From: an uncultured Muribaculaceae bacterium
GTDB lineage: Bacteria; Bacteroidota; Bacteroidia; Bacteroidales; Muribaculaceae
Assembly (NCBI GenBank): GCA_905233915.1
Contig: CAJOFM010000012.1
Coordinates: 62,001 to 126,000, forward strand
Length of the DNA stretch: 64,000 bases
Direction: 5' to 3'
In this document: one piece after another, positions 1 to 8,115 of the stretch
How positions within the stretch are numbered: the first letter of the stretch is position 1
Layout: each line of letters begins with the position of its first letter
The notes under the pieces: generated by a model
Told to the model about the DNA's origin: nothing
The model's database searches: none
What the model saw: the letters and a program-made list of their open reading frames with translations, nothing else
Made by a program: the position numbers and the translations under genes

Positions 1-201
1 TCTGACATAAAAATGAAGTTTATTTCACATTTATACCCTCCAAAATAGGGGGTGTCTAAAAACGTACAAAATTACAAAAAATCACCCATTTACCAAAAGA
101 TTAAAACCTTAAAAAACTATAATTTCAATCCAGTTTTCCCTTTAGGGAAAGCAATAGGTAAAACCCGTTTTTCTCATGACAGATTCAATAGTAGCTATCA
201 T

Positions 202-305
202 CGATTTTTGTCTAAAATTGGGGTAAAAGATATAGATTTGGACAAAAACTTAACGATTTTCGTCCAAAAGTGGGTGTTTTGACATAGATTTGGACAAAAA
301 TTGAA
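202..305. repeat. Two tandem 52-bp palindromic units (array A)
   Basis: Four related arms alternate in orientation: CGATTTTTGTCTAAAATT (202-219), TAGATTTGGACAAAAACT (233-250), CGATTTTCGTCCAAAAGT (254-271) and TAGATTTGGACAAAAATT (285-302). Each inverted/direct pair can form a hairpin, and the pair is repeated with a period of exactly 52 bp. The array ends about 60 bp before the rsmF start codon. It may act as an operator, an RNA hairpin pair or a mobile-element remnant; the sequence does not say which. Confidence 0.8.
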
Positions 306-351
306 TTTGCGCTCCTCATGACTAGGTTCATGGTGATTGCGTGTTTTTTAC

Positions 352-359
352 TATCTTTG
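352..359 (+). promoter_or_regulatory. -7 box of rsmF, start codon 6 nt downstream
   Basis: TATCTTTG fits the Bacteroidetes -7 consensus TAnnTTTG. A clear -33 TTTG is missing at the expected distance. The ATG at 365 begins only 5 bases after the box, so a transcript from here would be leaderless or nearly so. Confidence 0.5.
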
Positions 360-364
360 CAACC

Positions 365-1744
365 ATGAATTTACCAGAGGCGTTTATAGAGCAGTTGCAG
401 AGCCTGCTGCCCGATGAGTGGGAGGCACTGGCCAAGGCTATCACGACCACCGAACCCAGTGTCGCTGTGCGTGTAAACGACATGCGTGGGGTAGGGGTAC
501 CCTCGGGTACCCGCCGTGTGCCCTGGTGCGGGCAGGGTTTCTATCTTGCCGACCGCCCGGCCTTCACCTTCGACCCCGACTGGCATGCGGGTCGCTACTA
601 TGTGCAGGACGCCTCGTCGATGTTCATTGCTCATGTCATCAGGAACCTCGTGCAGGAACCGGTACGTTACCTTGACCTGTGTGCCGCACCTGGCGGCAAG
701 ACCACGGCTGCGATTCAGGCTTTGCCCTCACAGTCGCTGGTGGTGGCCAACGAAATCGTGCCGCCGCGGGCCCGTGTGCTGGCCGATAACGTCATCCGCT
801 GGGGCCATCCCTGTTGCGTGGCGACCAGCAACGCTCCGGCCCAAATCGGCAAACTGACCCGTTTCTTTGACGTTATTGCGGCCGACGTGCCGTGCAGCGG
901 CGAGGGGATGATGCGCAAGGACGATGAGGCCGTGTCACAATGGACGCCCGCCCTGGTCGAGCAGTGTGCCCAGCGTCAGCGTGAGATCCTCAGCGACGTG
1001 TGGGATGCCCTGCGCCCCGGTGGACTGCTCATCTACAGCACTTGCACCTACAACCGCCAGGAAAACGAGGAAATCGCCGATTTCATTGTCAACGAACTGG
1101 GAGCAACATCGCTGGAGGTGCCCGTCGAGGCCGAATGGAACATCCATCCTGCCATCGGCAGCGATTACCATTGCTACCGCTTCATGCCACACCGTGTGGA
1201 CGGCGAGGGCCTATTTATGGCCGCATTCCGCAAGCATGGCGATGCCCCGCGTGAACTCCCACGCATCAATGAGAAAAAGGAGAAAAAAGAGAAGAAAAAC
1301 GATGCCGTCGGCACCGATTGGCTCGACAAGCCCGATAACTACGTTGCTGACCAGCAAGGTGACCTCAGCATCGCCGTGCCCGCCGATATCCGTCGAGAAG
1401 TAACGGTCCTGCGCGCTTCGCTGACCGTGCTTCATGCCGGTGTGGAACTGGCAACCGTGATGGGCCGCAAGACGGTACCGCACCACGCCCTGGCGATGTC
1501 GATGGTCCGCTCAGGAGATGCATTCCCCGTCTGTGAGGTGGATTACCCGACGGCCCTGCGCTACCTGCGTGGCGAGAGCATCATCGTGGACGGTCCTCGC
1601 AGCTACGTCCTCGTCGCCCACCAGGGTGCCGTCCTGGGCTTTGCCAACAACCTGGGTAACCGCGCCAACAACCTCTACCCCAAGTCCCAACGCATCCTCA
1701 GCACCCACCTCCCCGACACCCAGCCCGCAATCATCACGGAGTGA
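365..1744 (+). CDS. rsmF: RsmF-like rRNA (cytosine-C5)-methyltransferase
   Basis: This 459-residue protein belongs to the NOL1/NOP2/Sun family that methylates C5 of cytosine in rRNA using S-adenosylmethionine. The SAM-binding motif LDLCAAPGGK is at residues 103-112. The two family cysteines are present: PCS at 176-178 (motif IV) and the Cys in STCTYN at 225-230 (motif VI, the catalytic nucleophile). After a Lys/Glu-rich linker (EKKEKKEKK, about 300-310) comes the RsmF-type C-terminal PUA-like domain. The frame is open upstream from a GTG at 341, but the ATG at 365 matches the family N-terminus and lies after the -7 box. The last 11 bp overlap the convergent ATPase gene. The exact rRNA target cytosine cannot be read from sequence. 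Confidence 0.9.
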   Translation: MNLPEAFIEQLQSLLPDEWEALAKAITTTEPSVAVRVNDMRGVGVPSGTRRVPWCGQGFYLADRPAFTFDPDWHAGRYYVQDASSMFIAHVIRNLVQEPVRYLDLCAAPGGKTTAAIQALPSQSLVVANEIVPPRARVLADNVIRWGHPCCVATSNAPAQIGKLTRFFDVIAADVPCSGEGMMRKDDEAVSQWTPALVEQCAQRQREILSDVWDALRPGGLLIYSTCTYNRQENEEIADFIVNELGATSLEVPVEAEWNIHPAIGSDYHCYRFMPHRVDGEGLFMAAFRKHGDAPRELPRINEKKEKKEKKNDAVGTDWLDKPDNYVADQQGDLSIAVPADIRREVTVLRASLTVLHAGVELATVMGRKTVPHHALAMSMVRSGDAFPVCEVDYPTALRYLRGESIIVDGPRSYVLVAHQGAVLGFANNLGNRANNLYPKSQRILSTHLPDTQPAIITE

Positions 1745-3179
1745 AAAGGTCATCCATTGTGACCGTGGCATAGATACTGCCTGAATACTTGTTCTGTTTC
1801 AGACCATAGGTCGTGACGAGAATCGTGTGGATGGCATCTTTGGTCTTAGTAAAATGAACAAAAGTGCCCTGTCGTTCTCTTAGGATTTGTTCATATTCCC
1901 CAGTAATAGCGTATGAATCTTGGCTATACTTCATTTCGCACATATCAATAATGTGGTCTCCACGGCACAACAAAAGGTCGATTTGAACACCTGGCCACTC
2001 AGTGCCGTCATTATCAACTTGCTTGGGCGATGACCAGGCACAAGCATTAGTTAACACACCCTTAATGCTTAACTTTGCTCTAATCTGGTCAATGTGGTTC
2101 AAACATACTTGCTCAAAAGCATATCCTGCCCAGGAATTTTTGACACTTTCCTTAATATTGGACCAGAAGTATTCGTCTTGTCCTGAGTGATGGGCGATGA
2201 ACTTGAGATGGTAGAGTGAAAATGGATCTGTCAATTGGTAAATGGCTCCTCGCTCCTTCTTGCCATAGGAGTAATACTTGCGAAGGAAATCACATTTTAT
2301 CAAGTTGTTGATGACTTCACTCAATTTTCCGCTATTGTAATTGCCTAAACTGTCTTTAATTTCTTTGAGGGTCAATCCTTTGTTTTTCTTGGCAACAACT
2401 TCTACCACGCGATGATAGATAATTGATGACTTGAATAACGAGCGGAACAAAAAATCATACTCGGTGCGTAAAGGAGCACCCTTGCGATAAAACAGGTTGT
2501 CGATATTTTTGTTAAATGGCAAAGTTTTTTCCAGCATATCAAGGTAATAGGGAATACCTCCCATTATCATATATAATTCAAGAATTTGATATCTATTCCA
2601 AACAATACCTTTACGTTGTATCAGGAATTGTTCAACCTCATGGAGATTGAAAGGAGCTACATAAATTGAACGAAATACCCTTCCATAAAGTCCACCGGGA
2701 TCACCTATTATCTTATCAAGCATCCATGATGTAGCCGAACCACAGATAATCAACGTCAGTCCATTTCGGGTTGAGGCCCAGCTATTCCAAAAATAGCCGA
2801 ATGCCGTGATGAATTTGGATTTTGGGGTATCCATCCAGGGTAACTCATCAAGGAATACGACAATACGTTCCTTTTTGATACTTGAGAGATAGTCCCATAA
2901 CTGGCGGAACGCTTCAAACCAATCTTTTGGCATCGGCCAGTTTTTACCACTGTATTTGCGCAAAGCATCACAGAATAGCGTTAACTGAGCTTTCATTGGA
3001 GCTTCAAAACTGCCTGTGAAAAAGAAATCAAACTTTTCATTAAAAAAATGTTTTACAAGATAAGTCTTACCCACCCGGCGCCTGCCATAGATTGCTACTA
3101 GTCGAGCTTCCTTTTCTTCACATATTTTTTGTAAAATGTGTTGCTCGTATTCTCTGCCAATGATTATGTCCTTTGTCAT
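1734..3179 (-). CDS. AAA ATPase with C-terminal DUF234/PD-(D/E)XK-like domain
   Basis: This 481-residue protein is of the archaeal-ATPase/DUF234 type that is multicopy in many Bacteroidales. The Walker A motif GRRRVGKT is at 32-39 and Walker B IVVFLDE at 106-112, followed by a sensor-like stretch ending ICGSATSWM (145-153). The middle region resembles a winged helix (about 255-305). The C-terminus has the spacing of a PD-(D/E)XK nuclease fold: Glu356, Asp401 and Glu415-Met-Lys417. The true function is unknown; nuclease activity is an inference. The gene is visibly more AT-rich than the flanking genes, which suggests horizontal gain. Its 3' end overlaps rsmF by 11 bp, tail to tail, and its promoter abuts palindromic array B. 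Confidence 0.85.
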   Translation of the reverse strand: MTKDIIIGREYEQHILQKICEEKEARLVAIYGRRRVGKTYLVKHFFNEKFDFFFTGSFEAPMKAQLTLFCDALRKYSGKNWPMPKDWFEAFRQLWDYLSSIKKERIVVFLDELPWMDTPKSKFITAFGYFWNSWASTRNGLTLIICGSATSWMLDKIIGDPGGLYGRVFRSIYVAPFNLHEVEQFLIQRKGIVWNRYQILELYMIMGGIPYYLDMLEKTLPFNKNIDNLFYRKGAPLRTEYDFLFRSLFKSSIIYHRVVEVVAKKNKGLTLKEIKDSLGNYNSGKLSEVINNLIKCDFLRKYYSYGKKERGAIYQLTDPFSLYHLKFIAHHSGQDEYFWSNIKESVKNSWAGYAFEQVCLNHIDQIRAKLSIKGVLTNACAWSSPKQVDNDGTEWPGVQIDLLLCRGDHIIDMCEMKYSQDSYAITGEYEQILRERQGTFVHFTKTKDAIHTILVTTYGLKQNKYSGSIYATVTMDDLFTP

Positions 3180-3206
3180 AATTTGTTATCCATTGATTTA
3201 CTGGCG

Positions 3207-3238
3207 CAAAGGTAAAGATATAATTTGGATTTTACAAT
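3207..3238 (-). promoter_or_regulatory. Promoter of the AAA ATPase gene
   Basis: On the minus strand TACCTTTG (3207-3214) is the -7 box and ATTG (3235-3238) lies 20 bp upstream as the -33 element. The -33 position is immediately next to the first arm of array B, so anything bound there could control this promoter. Confidence 0.65.
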
Positions 3239-3341
3239 TATTTTGGTGCTTTAACCCAATTTTTTTTATAGTTAAGGCACTAAAATAAATTATTTAGGTA
3301 CCCTAACATAGTTATTCTTATAGTTAAGGCACTAAAATAAT
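3238..3341. repeat. Two tandem 52-bp palindromic units (array B)
   Basis: The arm GTTAAGGCACTAAAATAA occurs directly at 3271-3288 and 3323-3340, inside a perfect 23-bp direct repeat (3266-3288 and 3318-3340). Inverted copies lie at 3238-3255 (2 mismatches) and 3290-3307 (4 mismatches). The whole is a tandem duplication of a 52-bp inverted-repeat unit beginning 59 bp upstream of the ATPase start codon. The arm sequence is unrelated to array A, but the architecture, period and distance to the gene are the same. Confidence 0.8.
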
Positions 3342-3406
3342 TCTGGAATGAGGGGTTAGAAATCAATTTGTAACCAAAGGGTAACTCTCTAACAGCTATA
3401 ATAAGA

Positions 3407-3433
3407 AGCGCCCTCCCTTATGGGATGAGCGCT
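3407..3433 (-). terminator. Probable terminator of the winged-helix operon
   Basis: Read on the minus strand, AGCGC...CCC pairs with GGG...GCGCT around a short loop, followed by TCTTATTAT. It lies 25 bp past the stop codon of the regulator gene. Confidence 0.5.
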
Positions 3434-3457
3434 CCTATCACTTTATGAATCGGCTAT

Positions 3458-3739
3458 TTATAGATTTAAGTAGCTCTTTAAGGCCTCGACGTATTCCTCG
3501 AAAGCTTTGCGGCCTTGCTCGGTAACCTGGCATGTGGTGCGCGTCTTCTTGCCGACGAACCCCTTGGTGACGGTAATGTAACCGGCTGCCGAGAGTTTGT
3601 CGAGCTGTACGCTCAGGTTGCCTGCCGTGGACTCGGTCTGCTCCTTGAGGTAGACAAAGTCGGCCTCGTCCACGTTCATCAGGATGGACATCACCGCTAG
3701 CCGCAGCTGGGAGTGAAGGATGGGATCCAGCTCTTTCAT
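3458..3739 (-). CDS. Small winged-helix transcriptional regulator
   Basis: This 93-residue protein is a stand-alone winged-helix DNA-binding domain of the MarR/PadR-like group found as 'transcriptional regulator' in Bacteroidetes. The pattern is a helical start (LRLAVMSILMN), a recognition-helix region (TAGNLSVQLDKLSAAGYI, 37-54) and a wing (VTKGFVGKKTRTTCQVT). Its start codon overlaps the stop of the upstream membrane protein gene as ATGA (3736-3739), so the two are co-translated. The operon promoter carries palindromes (4477-4491 and 4394-4408) that are good candidate binding sites, suggesting autoregulation. No ligand can be predicted. Confidence 0.8.
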   Translation of the reverse strand: MKELDPILHSQLRLAVMSILMNVDEADFVYLKEQTESTAGNLSVQLDKLSAAGYITVTKGFVGKKTRTTCQVTEQGRKAFEEYVEALKSYLNL

Positions 3740-4359
3740 CGCTGCAGTCGGGCTTTACGGTTGATAATGTGTCCTGGGATAATCATCATGCAGATGAAGG
3801 CAACCATGAACAACGGCAGGAACCAGTTGATGAGCAGACGCACATTGCAAACGATGCAGCAAAACGTGAATAGTCCAACGCACAAACCGATGCTACCGCC
3901 CGCAATGAGAGATTTTTCTTTCACGATGATGCCCTGGGCTATTTCGGCCATCGGGACGATAATGAGTGGGATGGTAAACATCATCGCCCAGGGGTTAAGG
4001 CCCTTGAGGGCAAATCCGACGCAGAACAGCGTCGCAACTACCGACGCCAAGCCTACGGTGGTCCAAATTTGTGACGTGATTTTGTCGGAGTAACTCTTGA
4101 CACCGTTCTTAAGGTCGCTCTTCTTCCTCAAGATAGGGCTGGCAATACCGCCAACGATTCCTATGGCAAACCACAGCAAGTTCCATGCTGGGTTGTGCGT
4201 CGTGATAAGCATAATCCATACCAGTGCGGTCACAATCATCGTGAGATAACCCCACATGAGCAAAATATTGCCGTCGCCGATGTAGCGCTGGCGGGTGCGA
4301 GTAATCATCGCGGTAATCAGTTCGAGGCTCTCGCGCTCGGTCATTTTCTTCTCTTCCAT
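3736..4359 (-). CDS. Multi-pass membrane protein paired with the regulator
   Basis: This 207-residue protein has a charged N-terminus (residues 1-27) and about five or six hydrophobic segments, for example around 31-54, 58-75, 94-115, 120-143 and 160-200. I do not recognise a named family or catalytic motif. Small winged-helix regulators and adjacent membrane proteins of unknown function often form two-gene operons in Bacteroidetes. The 4-bp overlap with the regulator gene indicates tight coupling. A membrane sensor, anti-regulator or transporter subunit are possible roles, none of them shown by the sequence. Confidence 0.75.
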   Translation of the reverse strand: MEEKKMTERESLELITAMITRTRQRYIGDGNILLMWGYLTMIVTALVWIMLITTHNPAWNLLWFAIGIVGGIASPILRKKSDLKNGVKSYSDKITSQIWTTVGLASVVATLFCVGFALKGLNPWAMMFTIPLIIVPMAEIAQGIIVKEKSLIAGGSIGLCVGLFTFCCIVCNVRLLINWFLPLFMVAFICMMIIPGHIINRKARLQR

Positions 4360-4393
4360 AACTTGAATTGTTTTTGAATTTGGCTATAAAGCG

Positions 4394-4408
4394 GTTTAAA
4401 AAATAAAC
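4394..4408. promoter_or_regulatory. Candidate operator 2 in the leader of the regulator operon
   Basis: GTTTA-N5-TAAAC, embedded in ATAAAGCGGTTTA, repeats the context of the promoter-proximal site at 4477-4491. It falls about 50 nt downstream of the predicted transcription start and 35 bp before the start codon. Confidence 0.55.
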
Positions 4409-4463
4409 TAAAACTCTCCGAAAAAAGAACAGCACTCGCGATTACCGTTCTTGTTTCACGCTG

Positions 4464-4495
4464 CAAATATAAAGCGGTTTATAATATAAACCAAA
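4464..4495 (-). promoter_or_regulatory. Promoter and operator 1 of the membrane protein/regulator operon
   Basis: On the minus strand TTTG (4492-4495) and TATATTTG (4464-4471) are separated by 20 bp, a near-ideal Bacteroidetes promoter. A perfect 15-bp palindrome GTTTATAATATAAAC (4477-4491) fills the spacer between the two boxes. A repressor bound there would block polymerase; the operon's own winged-helix protein is the obvious candidate. Confidence 0.75.
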
Positions 4496-4565
4496 TTTTA
4501 ACCTTTATTAACATAATGACACTAACTTGGCTGATTATCCAACCAAGCGAATCACACCTTTATAT

Positions 4566-4710
4566 GTAGGGCCTCGCCTTGGCGTGGCCGCTATGAGGCG
4601 GTAAAATTTCTAACGCGAATTACGCGAATTGACACTGATTTTTCGCGATAATCGGCGCAATCAGCGTTTTCTTTTAAGAGACAAACGGCCACGCCGAGGC
4701 GAGGCCCTAC
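4566..4710. repeat. 145-bp element with 25-bp terminal inverted repeats
   Basis: The ends at 4566-4590 and 4686-4710 are inverted repeats matching at 24 of 25 positions, beginning GTAGGGCCTCGCC. The interior contains CGCGAATTACGCGAATT-type sequence. A left-truncated relative occurs at 31981-32080. This looks like a small non-coding repeat family (MITE-like). No clear target-site duplication is visible. Confidence 0.7.
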
Positions 4711-4797
4711 AAAAGTAAGTGGCCAGAGCATCCACTCTAGCCACTAAACTCTAATCTCTCAACTCTAAACTTCAAGCGGCAAGGCCGCTTGAATAAA

Positions 4798-6864
4798 TCA
4801 CCCTACCTGGCAGCCAGGCTTGACGGGGCCAGTCGGGCCGATGACCACGAGGCGACCGCCGGCATCCTCAGCACTCAGGATCATGCCCTGGCTCTCGATG
4901 CCCTTGAGTTTGCGGGGCGGGAAGTTGGCGATGAAGCACACCTGCTTGCCCACCAGTTCCTCGGGTTCATACCACTTGGCGATGCCGCTGATGATGGTGC
5001 GTCCAGCCATGCCGTCGTCGATGGTGAACTTCAGCAGCTTGTCGGCCTTCTTCACCTTCTCACAGGTGAGGACGGTGCCCACGCGGATGTCCAACTTGGC
5101 AAAGTCGTCGATGGTGCAAGACGTGGTGACGGGCTTGGGCTTGAAGTTGTTGATGATGTTCTCCTGCTTGATGCGCTCCAGGCGCTCGATCTGAGCGTCG
5201 ATGACAGGGTCCTCAATCTTCTCGAACAGCAGTTCGGGCTGCTCCAGTTGGCGGCCTACGGGCAGGATGTCGATATCACCCAATCGGCTCCAGTCGGTGC
5301 CTTCCATACCGATCATCTTGCGCAGTTTCTCGCAACTGAAGGGCAGGAACGGCTCAAAGGCGATGGCCAGATTGGCGGTGATCTGCAGGGCCAGGTTCAT
5401 GATGGTCTGCACGCGGGCCATGTCGGTCTTGGCCAGTTTCCAGGGCTCGGTGTCGGCCAGATACTTGTTGCCGCAGCGGGCCAGGTCCATAGCGTCCTTC
5501 AAGGCCTCACGGAAGTGGAAGTGCTCGATGTGGTCGCTCAGGACGGCCTTCACGTTCTTGAACTCCTCGATAGCAGCGCGGTCCACGTCGGTCAATTCGC
5601 CGGCTTCGGGCACGATGCCGCCGCAGAACTTATGGGTCAGCACCAGAGCGCGGTTCACGAAGTTGCCCAAGATAGCCACCAGTTCGTTGTTGTTGCGAGC
5701 CTGGAAGTCCTTCCAGGTGAAGTCGTTGTCCTTGGTCTCGGGAGCATTGGCGGTGAGCACATAACGCAGCACGTCCTGCTTGCCGGGGAAGTCCTTGAGG
5801 TACTCATGCAACCATACCGCCCAGTTGCGGCTGGTCGAAATCTTGTCGCCCTCGAGGTTCAGGAACTCGTTGGCGGGAACATTATCGGGCATCACATAGT
5901 CGCCGTGGGCCTTCATCATCGTCGGGAAGATGATGCAGTGGAACACGATGTTGTCCTTGCCGATGAAGTGGATGAGGCGGGTATCCTCTTGCTGCCACCA
6001 TTGCTGCCACGTGCCCCAACGCTCGGGCTGGGCATCACACAGTTCTTTGGTGTTGCTGACATAGCCGATGGGCGCGTCAAACCACACGTACAGCACCTTG
6101 CCCTCGGCACCCTCGACGGGTACGGGAATACCCCAGTCCAGATCGCGAGTCATGGCACGGGGCTGCAAGCCGTTGTCAAGCCACGACTTGCACTGGCCAT
6201 AGACGTTGCTGCGCCACTCCTTGTGGCCCTCGAGAATCCACTCCTTGAGCCAGCCCTCATACTCGTTGAGAGGCAGGAACCAGTTGGTGGTGTCCTTGAG
6301 CACGAGCGGATGGTCGCTGTCCTTGGCGTGCGGGTTAATCAATTCGGTGGGATCCAAATCGCGGCCGCAGCCGTCCTCGCACTGGTTACCCTTGGCGGCG
6401 GGGTGGTGGCAATAGGGGCATTCGCCCTCCACGTCACGGTCGGTAAGGAACTTGCCGTCCTGCTCGTCATAGAACTGCTTGGTCACCTTCTCGATGAGTT
6501 TACCCTCGTCATAGAGTTTGCGGAAGAATTCTGCGGCAAACTGGTGATGGGTCTTGCTGGTCGTGCGGCTGTAGATGTCGTAGGAGATACCTAACTCCTT
6601 GAATGACTCCTTGATAATGTTGTGATAACGGTCCACAACCTGCTGGGGAGTGATGCCCTCCTTGCGGGCGCGTTGGGTTACGGGTACGCCGTGCTCATCG
6701 CTACCGCCCACGAACAACACGTTCTCGCCCTGCAGACGCAGGTAGCGCACATAGATGTCGGCAGGTACATAGACACCAGCCAGGTGGCCGATGTGCACGG
6801 GGCCGTTAGCATAAGGCAGTGCCGTAGTCACCAGCGTGCGTGCAAATTTTTTATCTTTCTCCAT
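4798..6864 (-). CDS. metG: Methionyl-tRNA synthetase
   Basis: This 688-residue class I synthetase charges tRNA-Met with methionine in the cytoplasm. The HIGH motif is at 24-27. The zinc-knuckle cysteines are Cys149, Cys152, Cys162 and Cys166, marking the four-Cys zinc type. The KMSKS loop is KISTS at 341-345. The C-terminal 100 residues (from about 586, [12 protein letters not shown]) form the EMAP-II-like tRNA-binding and dimerisation domain. The frame extends upstream to 6909, but the -7 box of its promoter covers 6907-6914, so the ATG at 6864 is the real start. Confidence 0.96.
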   Translation of the reverse strand: MEKDKKFARTLVTTALPYANGPVHIGHLAGVYVPADIYVRYLRLQGENVLFVGGSDEHGVPVTQRARKEGITPQQVVDRYHNIIKESFKELGISYDIYSRTTSKTHHQFAAEFFRKLYDEGKLIEKVTKQFYDEQDGKFLTDRDVEGECPYCHHPAAKGNQCEDGCGRDLDPTELINPHAKDSDHPLVLKDTTNWFLPLNEYEGWLKEWILEGHKEWRSNVYGQCKSWLDNGLQPRAMTRDLDWGIPVPVEGAEGKVLYVWFDAPIGYVSNTKELCDAQPERWGTWQQWWQQEDTRLIHFIGKDNIVFHCIIFPTMMKAHGDYVMPDNVPANEFLNLEGDKISTSRNWAVWLHEYLKDFPGKQDVLRYVLTANAPETKDNDFTWKDFQARNNNELVAILGNFVNRALVLTHKFCGGIVPEAGELTDVDRAAIEEFKNVKAVLSDHIEHFHFREALKDAMDLARCGNKYLADTEPWKLAKTDMARVQTIMNLALQITANLAIAFEPFLPFSCEKLRKMIGMEGTDWSRLGDIDILPVGRQLEQPELLFEKIEDPVIDAQIERLERIKQENIINNFKPKPVTTSCTIDDFAKLDIRVGTVLTCEKVKKADKLLKFTIDDGMAGRTIISGIAKWYEPEELVGKQVCFIANFPPRKLKGIESQGMILSAEDAGGRLVVIGPTGPVKPGCQVG

Positions 6865-6906
6865 GATTTCAGTATATATTATGTTTTGATTATCAGTTTG
6901 AAGGTG

Positions 6907-6914
6907 CAAAGGTA
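6907..6914 (-). promoter_or_regulatory. -7 box of metG
   Basis: TACCTTTG on the minus strand, 42 bp upstream of the metG ATG. The -33 element is weak. The box excludes the upstream ATG at 6909 as a start. Confidence 0.6.
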
Positions 6915-7007
6915 GTCAAAAATCCGTTTAGGCGAAAACTATGGGAATTCAATCTTAATAGTTCAACCAGGAACGATAGGCAATTTGTTGACTGCAAATG
7001 ACCGTTA

Positions 7008-8099
7008 TTAGTGAAGGGTGGAAGAGGTGAGAAGGCGAATGGCGGTGTCGAGAATAGCATCGTGGGTATTGTCATTCTCGTCCATGTCGATGCGCACGTC
7101 GGGCGCCACACCAAACTCCGTCAGCTTGCCATTGGCATCCATAATGGGACACGAAGAGAAGCGCACGCGCCAGCCGTTGGGCAGTTCGCCCGTGAAAGGC
7201 AGGCCGCAACCACCGCCTGTGGTGTCGCCCACAACGGTTACCTGTCCCAGCGACTTCATGATAGACACAAAGTTATTGGCCGCGCTGAAGGAGCCGCGGT
7301 TGGCCAACACTACCACAGGTTTGAGGTAGTGGATGTGGTTCTTGGTCGGTTCGAAATAGTAGGCGTAGGGCTCGCTCAGGTCGTTATGGCCTGGGCCTGT
7401 CTTGTGGCAGATGTAGCCAGCGAGCGTCTTCTTGTCGATGAAACGCGAGACAAGGGTCTCGACATTGGTCAGCAGGCCACCACCGTTATCGCGCACGTCG
7501 ATGATAAGTCCATCGGCTGTCGATAAGTAGCTGAGTATCAAATCTAGGTTGCCTTCGCCGATGCCCGACGAGAAGGAGCCATAATAAAGATAGCCGACGT
7601 TATCTGTCAGAATCTGGTACTTGATGCCCGAGGCCATCTTGTAGTCGAAATTGAGGTAGTGCTGGTCGATGAGGCGTTCGTTGTAGTTGACGGGCCATTG
7701 TTCCCACACCCAGTAGCGCGACACATCATGGCTGGCGATGAGGTTGGTGTGGCCGTCGCGCAGCTCCTTTAGCATGTCGCCGCACACGTCAAACAACTCC
7801 CTGTCGGTCATCTTGTTAGATACTAATGCGCGGTAGCGCTGATGCACCTCGTTCCAGTTTACCTGCTTGTAGTCGAAGAAGCTGTAGTGCTGGTCCATAA
7901 TGGTCCACAGTGCCTCAAAGTTCCCCACCTGATCCTCCTCGAACTCATCCTGCTGTGCACATCCCGTCACCAGGATACACACCATCAAACAACCTAAACA
8001 ACGTTGAACAACAGGAACAACTGTTTTAATGGATTGCAGTGTTGCTTGATAAATAGCACCTGGCTTGAGAATCATATGATAAAAAGAAGATGTTGTCAT
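7008..8099 (-). CDS. S41-family peptidase, predicted lipoprotein
   Basis: The 363-residue product has a hydrophobic signal ending in lipobox LVTGC (Cys47), so it is probably attached to a membrane from the periplasmic side. The S41 core is recognisable by DGHTNLIA (115-122), DNVGYLYYGSF (166-176), DGLIIDVRDNGGG (196-208) and NRGSFSAANNF, with Ser272 as the likely nucleophile. After it comes VGDTTGGGCGLP, the Bacteroidetes S41 form in which the classical Tsp lysine is not apparent. No PDZ domain is evident. The start is taken at 8099 because it leaves a 16-bp gap to the upstream DUF3316 gene, with which it probably forms an operon; 8075 is an alternative. Confidence 0.8.
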   Translation of the reverse strand: MTTSSFYHMILKPGAIYQATLQSIKTVVPVVQRCLGCLMVCILVTGCAQQDEFEEDQVGNFEALWTIMDQHYSFFDYKQVNWNEVHQRYRALVSNKMTDRELFDVCGDMLKELRDGHTNLIASHDVSRYWVWEQWPVNYNERLIDQHYLNFDYKMASGIKYQILTDNVGYLYYGSFSSGIGEGNLDLILSYLSTADGLIIDVRDNGGGLLTNVETLVSRFIDKKTLAGYICHKTGPGHNDLSEPYAYYFEPTKNHIHYLKPVVVLANRGSFSAANNFVSIMKSLGQVTVVGDTTGGGCGLPFTGELPNGWRVRFSSCPIMDANGKLTEFGVAPDVRIDMDENDNTHDAILDTAIRLLTSSTLH

Positions 8100-8115
8100 T
8101 TGTTGTATTGTGTTG

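Larger units (their letters stand above)
1..364. other. AT-rich gene-free region upstream of rsmF
   Basis: No convincing gene lies here. A 76-codon open frame (52-282) is very AT-rich, lacks recognisable protein features and overlaps repeat DNA, so it is not called. The stretch holds a small hairpin (about 34-54), a perfect 6-bp stem-loop TTTCCC/GGGAAA at 135-150, and the tandem palindromic array at 202-305 described separately. The -7 box of the rsmF gene is at 352-359. Confidence 0.6.
4360..4797. other. Gene-free stretch between metG and the regulator operon
   Basis: No gene is supported. It holds the operon promoter with two operators (4394-4495), an AT-rich segment (about 4490-4560) and the inverted-repeat element at 4566-4710. 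Short CTCTAA/ACTCTAA runs lie at about 4735-4770, just after the metG stop codon. Confidence 0.6.

Noticed and set aside
52-282. 76-codon open frame at the left edge
   Set aside because: Low-complexity AT-rich translation, no promoter or start context, and it overlaps palindromic array A.
4789-6594. Long open frame (about 600 codons) opposite metG
   Set aside because: It lies antisense to a certain gene. Its Val/Gly/His/Leu-rich translation is typical of a shadow of GC-rich codon bias.
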